Assembly (NCBI RefSeq): GCF_016864575.1 | Contig: NZ_CP044126.1 | Span: forward strand, 1,302,001 to 1,366,000 | Reading direction: 5' to 3' | Length of the DNA: 64,000 bases | Origin: Rhizobium sp. BG4 | Lineage (GTDB): Bacteria; Pseudomonadota; Alphaproteobacteria; Rhizobiales; Rhizobiaceae | Part shown: positions 8,669 to 17,400 of the stretch, piece by piece | Layout of the letters: every line of letters starts with the position of its first letter | How positions within the stretch are numbered: position 1 is the first letter of the stretch | The notes under the pieces: generated by a model | Database searches by the model: none | Told to the model about the DNA's origin: nothing | Seen by the model: only the letters and a program-made list of their open reading frames with translations | Program-made: the position numbers and the translations under genes

Positions 8669-8703
8669 GCGGCCCGGAGCGATGGCGGTACGCTCCGGGC
8701 CGC
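8669..8703 (-). terminator. GC-rich hairpin after the secretion operon
   Basis: A perfect 13-bp stem (8669-8681 with 8691-8703) closes a 9-nt loop. It begins 29 bp after the stop of the PrsE-type gene in the direction of transcription. No run of T follows, so it would be a weak or Rho-assisted terminator, or a 3'-end stabiliser. Tandem GTTAAC sites at 8647 and 8658 lie just beyond it. Confidence 0.55.
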
Positions 8704-8731
8704 GGCTGCCGATACGTTTCGCGGAAGCCAA

Positions 8732-10018
8732 TCACTCCTCGCGAAACGCCCGCATCATCTGATCCGTAAAGGGTTTGGCGAGGTAGGAAAGCGCGCTGCG
8801 CTCCTCTGTCTGGACATAGACCTCGACAGGCATGCCGGGCATCAGCTTGCGCGATCCGAGCGCCAGGAGATCGGAGGGCGCGATGGTCGCGAGATAATAG
8901 GGGCGCCCGGTCGCGCGGTCGGTGGCGGTTGCCGCGGCGACCACATCGACCGTGCCGTGGAACTCCGGGGTCGTGCGCTGATTGAAGGCGGTGAAGCGCA
9001 TGCGGGCGGGCTGGCCGGGAGCGATGCGGTCGATATCGGCCGGCGGCACCTGGATCTCGACGCTCATATCCTCGCTATCAGGTACGACGGACATGACGGT
9101 CGCACCGGCGCCGACAATGCCGCCGATCGTGTGGATCTGCATGTCGTAGATCAAGCCATCCACCGGCGCACGGACTTCCATGCGGGTCAGGCGGTCCCGG
9201 GCGGCGACTTCGCGTTCCCTCAGTTCAGCCACCTTGGCTTCCAGAGCGACGATCTCCGTCTGCGCCTCCTTGCGCTGGTTCTGGTCGAGCGACAGCAGCT
9301 TGATGCGGACTTCGCTGATCTCGTTCTCGGTCTCGGCCATCCGCGCCATCAGCTCGCCCTTGGCGCCTTCGTTGCGGGCCTTCTGCCGGGCGAAGTCGCG
9401 CTGCTGCGCCACCTGGATCAGCCCCTTGGCAAGAAGGTTGTCGGCCTTCTGCAGTTCCTTGTCGATGATCTCCTGCTCGGCATCGTTCGACTGCGTCTGG
9501 GCGCGATAGGCCGCCACCTGCTGTTCCAGCTGAATGATCTGCAGGCGCAGCTGTTCCTTCTGGTTGGTCAGCATGCCGAGATTTTCGCCGAACAGCTTGG
9601 TCTCGCTTTCGAGGAGCGTCGCGGGGATGTCGAGCCCGGTGAAGTCGAGCGTTCCGGCGCCGTCGCGCTCGGCTGTCAGACGCGTCATCATCGCCAGCAT
9701 CTGCTGCAGCTGGCCCTGAACAATCGTCAGCTCGACGCGCGTCTGCGTCTCGTCGAGGCGGAAGAGCACCGAGCCCTTGCGCACCGCATCACCATTGCGA
9801 ACCAGGATCTCGGAGACGATGCCGCCATCGCGGTGCTGGATCACCTTGACCTGTTGCGAGACGGCGACCTGCCCCTGCGCGATGACGGCACCCGAGAGCT
9901 TGGCCTGCGCCGCCCAGCCGCCGATGCCGAAGACCAGCGCGCCTGCCAGGAACGCGGACAGATAGATGCGGCCGGATATGCCGAACTGCTTCTGGGTTTC
10001 TTTCTTTGCCGGTTGCAT
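8732..10018 (-). CDS. prsE: Type I secretion periplasmic adaptor, HlyD/PrsE family
   Basis: Membrane fusion proteins of this family link an inner-membrane ABC exporter to a TolC-type outer-membrane channel. The 428-residue protein has a short cytoplasmic N terminus, one membrane helix (about 17-37), a lipoyl-like half (GQVAVSQQVKVIQHRDGG), a long coiled coil (about 90-280, many Q, E, R and L), the second lipoyl half (RAPVDGLIYDMQIHTIGG) and the HlyD C-terminal barrel ending near PFTDQMMRAFREE. GAGGGGAAAGCAC precedes the ATG at 10018; an in-frame ATG five codons earlier is less likely. It is the last gene of the four-gene secretion operon. No TolC gene is near, so a channel encoded elsewhere is probably shared. 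Confidence 0.92.
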   Translation of the reverse strand: MQPAKKETQKQFGISGRIYLSAFLAGALVFGIGGWAAQAKLSGAVIAQGQVAVSQQVKVIQHRDGGIVSEILVRNGDAVRKGSVLFRLDETQTRVELTIVQGQLQQMLAMMTRLTAERDGAGTLDFTGLDIPATLLESETKLFGENLGMLTNQKEQLRLQIIQLEQQVAAYRAQTQSNDAEQEIIDKELQKADNLLAKGLIQVAQQRDFARQKARNEGAKGELMARMAETENEISEVRIKLLSLDQNQRKEAQTEIVALEAKVAELREREVAARDRLTRMEVRAPVDGLIYDMQIHTIGGIVGAGATVMSVVPDSEDMSVEIQVPPADIDRIAPGQPARMRFTAFNQRTTPEFHGTVDVVAAATATDRATGRPYYLATIAPSDLLALGSRKLMPGMPVEVYVQTEERSALSYLAKPFTDQMMRAFREE

Positions 10019-10048
10019 GTGCTTTCCCCTCATTGTCTTTGTTCTTGA

Positions 10049-12655
10049 TCAGCCCTGATGCGGCGTGACGCCGTCCTGGCCGGGCTCGCGTGCTGCGAGA
10101 ATGAAGTCCTGTTCCGTCAGTTCGTGGCGGCCGTAGAGAAGGATCTCGAAATCCTCGTCCCGGTCGAAATCGATGATCGCCTTGACGATCGTCCGATCGC
10201 CGCCCTCGAAATTCTCGTGATAGAGGACGATGCGGTTCGGCGCCGCCTGCGGGCCGCCGCTATCACCGCCGCCGAAGACCAGACCGCCGATGCCGGCGGC
10301 GATCTCCGAGAAATCAATCCGGTCGCCGACAGCGAAATCGCGGATTTCGTCGCGGCCATCGCCATCGTTTTCGAGTGCCGCGAGGCTGCGGAACACGAAG
10401 ACATCGGCGCCATCGCCGCCCGCCAGGAAATTCAATCCGTTGCCGGCGATCAGCATATCGGCGCCGCTGCCGCCGATCGCCGCTTCGAAGCCGTCGAGCG
10501 TATCGGCACCGATATCGACACCGGTCGCGGTCCCGCGGTCGAGGTCGATGATGACGGCATGGACGGCGCCTGCGGCGCTATAGGTGTCGAAGCCGTCGCC
10601 ACCCTTGTAGCTGTCGTCGCCATCGCTGCGACCGTCGCGGTCTTCGTCGGCGGCATGAACGGCGGCCAGCACGATATCGTCGCCGTCGTCGCCGGAAACC
10701 ATGTCGTTGCCATCGCCACCGGTCAGCACGTCGTCGCCGTCGCGTCCCGAGAGGCGGTCGTTGCCGTCGCCGCCGACGAGGATGTTGTCGGCGGAGTTGC
10801 CGGAGAGGCGGTCGTGACCGGCGCCACCGATGACGGCTTCGAAGCCGACGATCGTATCGCGGCCGATCTCCTGGCCCTCGGCAAGTTGCGCTTCCAGATC
10901 GGCGATGACTGCCTGCACGAGCGCGGCGAGGTCCAGCGTGTCGAAACCGTCGTCGCCGCAATAGTCGTCGTCGCCATCGTCGTCGTCTTCATCATCAACG
11001 CCGGTGCGGCCGCGCACGACGACGACATCGTCGCCCTTGCCGCCGGAAATGCTGTCGTCGCCATCGAGGCCGTAGAGGACGTCGTTGCCCTCGCCGCCCG
11101 AGAGTACGTTGGCTTCGTCATTGCCGGTCAGCGTGTCGTTGCCGGAGCCCGCGAGCACGCCTTCGATCTCGGTGAGGCGGTCGCTGCCGATCTCCTCGCC
11201 TGTTGCCGTGCCCTGCGACAGATCGGCGGTGATCGCCTTGCGGGCGCTTCTGACATCATAGACGTCATGACCTTCACCGCCGGAATAGGTGTCGTTGCCG
11301 TCGCTGGAGGGGGCTGTCGCCGCACGGGTTTCTTCGCCGGCGAGCCCTGCCTTGATGACATCGTCGCCCTTGCCGGCGATCACCACGTCATTGCCGCTGC
11401 CGCCGGTCAGCGTGTCCGCGCCGTCGCCGCCGTCGAGATAGTCGTCGCCGGCTTCGCCGAGCAGGTCGTCATTGCCTTCTTCGCCGAACATGCGGTCGGC
11501 GCCGGTACCGCCGCCCAGCTGGTCGTCGCCGCGGCCTGCGATCAGGATATCGTTGCCGGCCTCGCCGAACATGCGGTCGTTGCCGTCTTCGCCGAAGAGC
11601 ACGTCGTTGCCATGGCCGCCGAACAGCGTGTCGTGACCGGCGCCGCCATAGAGCGTGTCGTTGCCGTCGCCGCCGAGGATTAGATCGTTGCCCGCGCCAC
11701 CATTGATGACGTCGTCGCTCTCGCGGCCGTAGATCGTGTCGTTGCCGCCGAGGCCGGCGATCAGGTCTTCGCCCGGCGTGCCGGTCAGCGTGTCGTCGCC
11801 TTCAGTGCCCTGCAATTCATGCGGCGGCGCCTTCTGCAGCCGGAAGATCGCGGCAGTGCGGATCTCGGCTGCGCCATCCGAAACGTCGTAAGTGAAGGTG
11901 ACGTCGCCGACGAAGCCGCGCTGCGGCGTATAGAGCCAGACATCGGCGCCATAGGAGCGGATCTGGCCGGAGGTGACCCTGATATCGTTGATGCTCAGCG
12001 TGTCGCCATCGGGATCGTAGATATGGGCGAGCAGATCGTCGAGCAGCACCAGCGCCGACAGGTTGACGAAGCCGCTCGAGAAGATCGGCCGTCCGAAACT
12101 CATCGGCGCCCGGTTGGGATCGTCTTCTGAAGATTGGCCGCCGCCGCCATGCCCGGGAGTGCCGCGGGATGGGCGTGGCTGGAAATCGAGGCTGAGCGGC
12201 GAGCGCGGCGAGGGGAACTCGAAACCCTCGCCGGTATCGATGATGCTGCGGCGGTTGTCGTTGGCGGTGATGGTGACGACGCCGCGCTGGACGCGCTCCG
12301 GCAGTTCGGAAACGTAGAAGAGCGTGGTGCGGAAGCTCAGGCGCACCGCGGGCTGCTGCTCGGTCTCGACAGGGTATTCCTCGCTGGCGAGCTGCTGCAG
12401 GAAGGCCGTGACATCCTCGATGACTTCGTAATCGTCGCGCGCTGCCGGGCCTTCTTCCTTCTCGCGGCTTTCCGTCTGCTGGTTCTTCGCCTCCGGCTCG
12501 GCCTTGCCGAACATCATGGCGAGGGCGGAGAAGGCGGTCAGCGGTACGAAGAATTTGCGCGCGCTGCGCTTCTCCTCTTCCTTTTCCCGATACTTGTTGA
12601 TCGGGGCGATCGCTGCCTGCGCATCCGGCAGGCCAAGGGTGAGCTTCTCCTCCAT
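10049..12655 (-). CDS. RTX calcium-binding secreted protein, 868 aa
   Basis: After an N-terminal part with one hydrophobic patch (FFVPLTAFSALAMMF, about 33-47) and a charged linker, a cadherin-like segment (about 200-280, DPDGDTLSINDI and FTYDVSDG) leads into RTX nonapeptide repeats (GGxGxDxxx) from about residue 281 to 750. These form calcium-binding beta rolls that fold after export. Three copies of a longer module interrupt them, each with a DGDDxYxGGDGFD start, a strand with DL and a GFEAxIGGxG end. The C-terminal 60 residues carry DEDFEILLYGRHELTEQDF, like the C terminus of the peroxidase. This is probably a type I secretion substrate. TAGGGAGGGCATC supports the ATG at 12655; a 55-residue Arg-rich extension is a shadow. 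Confidence 0.88.
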   Translation of the reverse strand: MEEKLTLGLPDAQAAIAPINKYREKEEEKRSARKFFVPLTAFSALAMMFGKAEPEAKNQQTESREKEEGPAARDDYEVIEDVTAFLQQLASEEYPVETEQQPAVRLSFRTTLFYVSELPERVQRGVVTITANDNRRSIIDTGEGFEFPSPRSPLSLDFQPRPSRGTPGHGGGGQSSEDDPNRAPMSFGRPIFSSGFVNLSALVLLDDLLAHIYDPDGDTLSINDIRVTSGQIRSYGADVWLYTPQRGFVGDVTFTYDVSDGAAEIRTAAIFRLQKAPPHELQGTEGDDTLTGTPGEDLIAGLGGNDTIYGRESDDVINGGAGNDLILGGDGNDTLYGGAGHDTLFGGHGNDVLFGEDGNDRMFGEAGNDILIAGRGDDQLGGGTGADRMFGEEGNDDLLGEAGDDYLDGGDGADTLTGGSGNDVVIAGKGDDVIKAGLAGEETRAATAPSSDGNDTYSGGEGHDVYDVRSARKAITADLSQGTATGEEIGSDRLTEIEGVLAGSGNDTLTGNDEANVLSGGEGNDVLYGLDGDDSISGGKGDDVVVVRGRTGVDDEDDDDGDDDYCGDDGFDTLDLAALVQAVIADLEAQLAEGQEIGRDTIVGFEAVIGGAGHDRLSGNSADNILVGGDGNDRLSGRDGDDVLTGGDGNDMVSGDDGDDIVLAAVHAADEDRDGRSDGDDSYKGGDGFDTYSAAGAVHAVIIDLDRGTATGVDIGADTLDGFEAAIGGSGADMLIAGNGLNFLAGGDGADVFVFRSLAALENDGDGRDEIRDFAVGDRIDFSEIAAGIGGLVFGGGDSGGPQAAPNRIVLYHENFEGGDRTIVKAIIDFDRDEDFEILLYGRHELTEQDFILAAREPGQDGVTPHQG

Positions 12656-12665
12656 GATGCCCTCC

Positions 12666-14399
12666 CTATTCCGCCGCAGTGGTGCGCGCCGGCCGTTCGG
12701 CGAACGACTTCTCGACGGCGATCGGCCGGGCCTTCGGCTGCAGCAGCGTTTCCTTCGGACCGAAGGAGACGAGCTTGCCGTTCTGCAGCAGGCCGACCAT
12801 GTCGACCGCCTGCAGCGCACTCGGGCGGTGGGCGATGATGACGACGATGCCGCCGCGGCGCCGGACCGAGAGAATGGCCGTCGTCAACGCCTCTTCGCCT
12901 TCGGCGTCGAGATTGGAATTCGGCTCGTCGAGCACCACCAGGAAGGGCTCGCCGTAGAGCGCGCGGGCAAGCGCCACGCGCTGGCGCTGACCGGCGGAAA
13001 GCGCGGTGCCGTTCGGGCCGAGTTCGGTCTGGTAGCCTTCGCGCAGGTGGACGATCATGTCGTGGATGCCGGCCGCCTTGGCTGCCAGGATGATCTTGCG
13101 GGGATCCGGCTCTTCGGCAAAACGACAGATGTTGTCGGATACCGTGCCGTCCATCAGCGCCACGTCCTGCGGCAGGTAGCCGACGTGATCGCGGAAGAAA
13201 TCGGTGTTCCACTGGCCGAGATCGGCGCCGTCGACACGGACCGAGCCGCGCAGCGCCGGCCAGATGCCGAGCAGGCTCTTGACCAGCGTCGTCTTGCCGC
13301 CGCCGCTGGGGCCGATAAGGCCGAGCGCCTGGCCGGCCTTCAGCTCGAAGCTGACTTCGCTGAGCAACACGGCGCCGGTGCTCGGAGCAACCGTCGTCAA
13401 GCCCTCGATCTTCAGGCTTTCCTTCGGTTCGGGAAGCGGTATGAACTCGTCCTTGCCGTTCAGCACGGCCAACGTTTCCTGGATGCGGTGATAGCTGCGG
13501 CGGGCCGAGACGACGCTCTTCCACTGCGCGATTGCCAGATCGACGGGAGCAAGCGCGCGGCTGGTGACGATCGAGGCGGCGACGATGGCGCCGGCCGAGA
13601 GTTCGCCGCCGATCGCCAGATAAGCGCCGAGACCGAGGATCGCCGATTGCAGCATCATGCGCAGCACCTTGGAGAGGCCTGACAGTGTGCCGCCGATATC
13701 CGAGGTTTTGGTCTGGTGCTCGAGGTGGTAGCGGTTGGCGCGCTCGAAACGGTCGACCGCACGCTGCGTCATGCCCATGGCATGCAGGACTTCGCTGTTG
13801 CGGGTATTGGAGTCGAGAACGGCATTGCGGGTGACGGCCGCCTTGATCATCGTCTGTGCATGGCGCCGCGTCAGCACTTCGGCGAGGATCGTCAGGCCGG
13901 CGAGAACCGCCGCACCGCCAAGCGTCAGCATGCCGAGTACCGGATGCAGCAGCCAGACGAAGACGAGGTAGATCGGGATCCACGGCAGGTCGAAGAGGGC
14001 GATCGGGCCCTGGCCGCCGAGGAAGCTGCGCAGCGTATCGACATCGCGGCCGCGCTCGGCGGCTTCGGCGGTCGAATAGCCGTAGCGCGGCATCTCGACG
14101 ACGACCTGGTGCGTCAGCGGCGCCAGCGTCGTATCCATCCGGGCGCCGAGGCGCACGAGGATCTGCGAGCGCAGGATGTCGAAGACACCCTGGAAGAGAT
14201 AGAGGCCGATCGCCAGGACCGAGAGGGCGATCAGGGTGGAGATGCTGCCGCTGGCGAGCGCCCGGTCGTAGATCTGCAGCATGTAGAAGGCGCCTGTCAG
14301 CGCCAGGATGTTGATGAGCCCGGACAGGCCGAACAGATAGGTCATGATGCCGCGTGCCTTGTCGATCTTGTACTGCGGCTCTTTCTTCTTCGTTGCCAT
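12666..14399 (-). CDS. prsD: Type I secretion ABC exporter, PrtD/PrsD family
   Basis: The 577-residue half-transporter has a membrane domain with about six helices (about residues 20-300) and a nucleotide-binding domain with Walker A GPSGGGKTT, the Q-loop segment GYLPQDVALMDGT, signature ALSAGQRQRVALARALYG, and Walker B LVVLDEPNSNLD followed by the AHRPSAL switch. The signature Ala in place of Gly and the DEPNSNLD block are typical of PrtD exporters, which export RTX proteins with an uncleaved C-terminal signal. GGAGGGGAAAATC precedes the ATG at 14399. It lies between the two likely substrates and upstream of the adaptor gene, and a 70-bp gap with a strong hairpin separates it from the peroxidase gene. 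Confidence 0.93.
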   Translation of the reverse strand: MATKKKEPQYKIDKARGIMTYLFGLSGLINILALTGAFYMLQIYDRALASGSISTLIALSVLAIGLYLFQGVFDILRSQILVRLGARMDTTLAPLTHQVVVEMPRYGYSTAEAAERGRDVDTLRSFLGGQGPIALFDLPWIPIYLVFVWLLHPVLGMLTLGGAAVLAGLTILAEVLTRRHAQTMIKAAVTRNAVLDSNTRNSEVLHAMGMTQRAVDRFERANRYHLEHQTKTSDIGGTLSGLSKVLRMMLQSAILGLGAYLAIGGELSAGAIVAASIVTSRALAPVDLAIAQWKSVVSARRSYHRIQETLAVLNGKDEFIPLPEPKESLKIEGLTTVAPSTGAVLLSEVSFELKAGQALGLIGPSGGGKTTLVKSLLGIWPALRGSVRVDGADLGQWNTDFFRDHVGYLPQDVALMDGTVSDNICRFAEEPDPRKIILAAKAAGIHDMIVHLREGYQTELGPNGTALSAGQRQRVALARALYGEPFLVVLDEPNSNLDAEGEEALTTAILSVRRRGGIVVIIAHRPSALQAVDMVGLLQNGKLVSFGPKETLLQPKARPIAVEKSFAERPARTTAAE

Positions 14400-14428
14400 G
14401 ATTTTCCCCTCCGGCAATTCATTCGGCA

Positions 14429-14458
14429 TGCCCCATGGCCGTCAGTGGCCATGGGGCA
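14429..14458 (-). promoter_or_regulatory. Perfect intercistronic hairpin between peroxidase and exporter genes
   Basis: TGCCCCATGGCC (14429-14440) and GGCCATGGGGCA (14447-14458) form a perfect 12-bp stem with a 6-nt loop. It sits 10 bp after the peroxidase stop and 30 bp before the exporter start. No T run follows, so it is more likely a partial terminator or mRNA-stabilising element than a full stop. It would keep substrate mRNA above exporter mRNA. Confidence 0.6.
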
Positions 14459-14468
14459 GAGCCATCGA

Positions 14469-17400
14469 TCAGGAGACCCCGTTGAAGTCCGATGCCTTCA
14501 GGTTATGGGTGCCCGCGATCATCAGTTCGAAGTCTTCTTCCGGATCGGCGTTGACGTTGCCGCGTAGCACCGTGAAGGCCTCGCCATCGATGGTCTCGTG
14601 GCTGACGGCGATCTGGCCTGCGGCGGTGATCGAGCCTGCCTTCAGGGCGAAGCCCTGGACACCGGCAACCGACGTGTTGGCGTCGATGGCCGAGAAGTCG
14701 ATCTTGTCGCCCGGCTGGAAGCCGTAGATCTTGTCGCCGTTGGCCGCCGCCGCCGAAGTGAAGCGGAAGATGTCGTCGCCGGCCCCGCCATCGATGACAT
14801 TTGCGGCAAGCGACGCGATGATCGTGTCGTGGCCGGATCCGCCGATGAAGTTCTCGAAGCCGTAGATCGTATCCGTCCCGGTGCTCGATCCCGCGACGCT
14901 GCCTCTGCCCATGAAGCCGTTGCCTAGATCGACCGTGAGGTTGGTGGTGGCCGCTGCATAGTCGAGCGTGTCGTTGCCCTCTCCGCCCCAGTAGGTATCG
15001 GAGCCGTCGTTGAGCTTGGCGAGGATCAGGTCGTTGCCGGCACCCGCCCATACCTGGTCGTCGCCTGCGCCGCCTTCGATGACGTCGTCGCCATCGTCGC
15101 CGTAGAGCCGGTCGGCACCCGCGTCGCCGAAGATATGGTCGGCATCGGCGCCGCCATGGATCTCGTCGTCGCCGTCGCCGCCCGAGGTGACATCGGCACC
15201 CGCGCCGCCGGTGATGAGGTCGTTGCCGCCTTCACCGCGAAGGATGTCGCTGCCGGCCTCGCCGACAAGGATGTCGTTGCCGTCGCCGGCAAGGATGATG
15301 TCGGCTGCGGCTGCACCCAGCAGGGCTTCGCCGGCACCAGTGCCGATCAGCGTGCGGGGCGTGGCCGGAGCCGTGCCTTCGCCGCCGGACGGCTGCTCAC
15401 CGTTGTCGTCGTCATCACCGTCATCGCTACCTTCCTGCTCTTCTTCCTCCTCCTCTTCGTGATCGTCGTCACCGGGATCAACCGGCGGTACTGACCCTTC
15501 AGGGGCGACGAAGGTGATCGAGCTGCCGTCACGGGTCATGACCGTGCGTCCCTCGTCATCGACAGTCGTTTCGAAGTCTGCGGCGGTGAGACCGTCCGGC
15601 AGTTCGATGACATCCTGCGGACGCAGCGTGCCGACGATCGTGTCGTTGCCGCCGTTCGAGCGGAAGACGATACGGTGGGCGGACTGCAGCGCCGAGATAT
15701 CGATGACGTCGTCGCCATCGGTGCCATCGATGGTGATGGTGTTCAGCGCCAGACTGGTCTGCGAGAAGTCGCCGATGACGGTGATCGTGTCGCCGCCGGT
15801 CACACCGCCAGTCGGCGTGCCGTCGTCGAGCGTGATGTTGCCGACGGTGATCTCCTCGATGTTGTCGAGCTCGGCGATGACAGAGGCGTTGTCGGTACCG
15901 TTGCGGGTGATGACGATTTCGGTTGTCGCCATCAGCCCGGTGATGCCGGCAAGCTCGGCGGCCTGCCGCGTATAGATGCGGAAGGTCTCGTTGCCGCCCT
16001 GGCCGGTGCGGCCGTTGAGGTCGAACGTATCGGTACCGGCGCCGCCATCGACGATGTCGCGGCCGTCTGTTGCGCCGTTGTTATTGGCGTTCCAGACGAT
16101 GGTGTCGTTGCCGCCACCGGCGAGGATAATGTCGTTGCCGGTGCCGCCGTCGAACGTGTCGCCGGAGTTGTCGCCGATCAGGATATTGTTACCGGTCGTG
16201 CCGCTGACATCGTTGGTGTCGCGGGTGACCGATACCGTTGCCGTATCGGTCGCCGCACCGTCGTTCACCGTGTAGGTGAAGTTGCGCTGCTGCGCAGTCG
16301 TGTGAGTGACGGTGATGTCGCCTGTCGGACCGACCGCGACGCCGAAGCTCGTCTGGTTCTCGGTAGCGCCTGTGATGTTGAGGACGCTGTCGACATCGGT
16401 ATCGTTGGCGAGCAGCGCCCATTCCGGAATGACGAATGTCCCGGTTTCAACGTTGGTGATGACGCTGTCGTCACCGGCGACAGGCAGGTCGTTGACTGCC
16501 GTTACCGAGATCGTCGCGGTCGATGGACTGCTGTCCATCAGGCCGTCATTGACGGTGACGGTGATTACACGTGGCACGGTTCCCGGCTGGTCGGAACTAT
16601 TGCCGTAAGAGATCGCCTGGATCGCCGCCTGGTAGGCCGCAAGTGTTGCAGTTCCCGTCAGCGTGATCGCGATCTGGCCGGCGACCGATGTGTCTGTCTG
16701 GGCCGTGATGCCAGCCGGAAGCGTGCCTGCGGTCAGCAGGTCGCCATTCTGGGCGTTGGTCAGGACGATCCGTGCGGAGACGATCTGGCCGTCTTCGTCG
16801 GTGATCGCCGGACCGGAGGCGATGGCGATCGGGTCGCCATTCTCCACAAAGGTCGCCGCGTAGTTCGTCGAGGGTACGGCTGCCGGGCGAGTGAACTCGA
16901 TTGCGACATTGTCGATATTGACCATATCGTTATTGCCGAGTGCGGTTGACGTGAAGCGAATGATCGCGCCCGCCGTAAAAGGGCCGGTCAGATCGATGCT
17001 CCGCTGGTCACTGTTGGTGGCAGAGTTGATGGTATCGACCTGGATGAAGTTGACGCCATTGGCGGCAAACCAGACCGTGACGCTGTCGTTCGCGTCGAGG
17101 CCGCTCTCGTCCACATCGTAGGTGAGGCGGGCCGACGTTGCGCCTGCAAGGTTGGCGACACGCTGGACGGTGGCACCGTTGCCATCCTCATCGAAGCGGA
17201 GCTCGCCGCCGGTGACAAAGACATCCCCGCCAGTGGCGCCGCCGGTATCGCTGCTCTCGGTCCACGGTGCGGTCCAAGGCGTAGTGCCATCGGAGCCGGT
17301 GTAGCTAGACGGTGCGAAGTCGTCGAGATACTGGCCGCGATCGAGCGTGTAGAGCTGGAGCTGCGGAGGGCTGAGCGAATATTCGCCGTCGGCGAAGCGC

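Noticed and set aside
10058..11683. 541-codon plus-strand frame opposite the RTX gene
   Set aside because: It mirrors the regular GGxGxD codon repeats; the translation is low-complexity Val/Ala/Asp without a ribosome-binding site or known domain.
10400..11820. Regular short DNA repeats that look like a CRISPR array
   Set aside because: They are coding repeats for calcium-binding nonapeptides in a single frame with no constant repeat or spacer lengths and no cas genes.
12656..12820. 55-residue extension of the 868-aa RTX protein
   Set aside because: Arg- and Ser-rich sequence lying antisense-frame inside the exporter gene; the ATG at 12655 has a strong ribosome-binding site.
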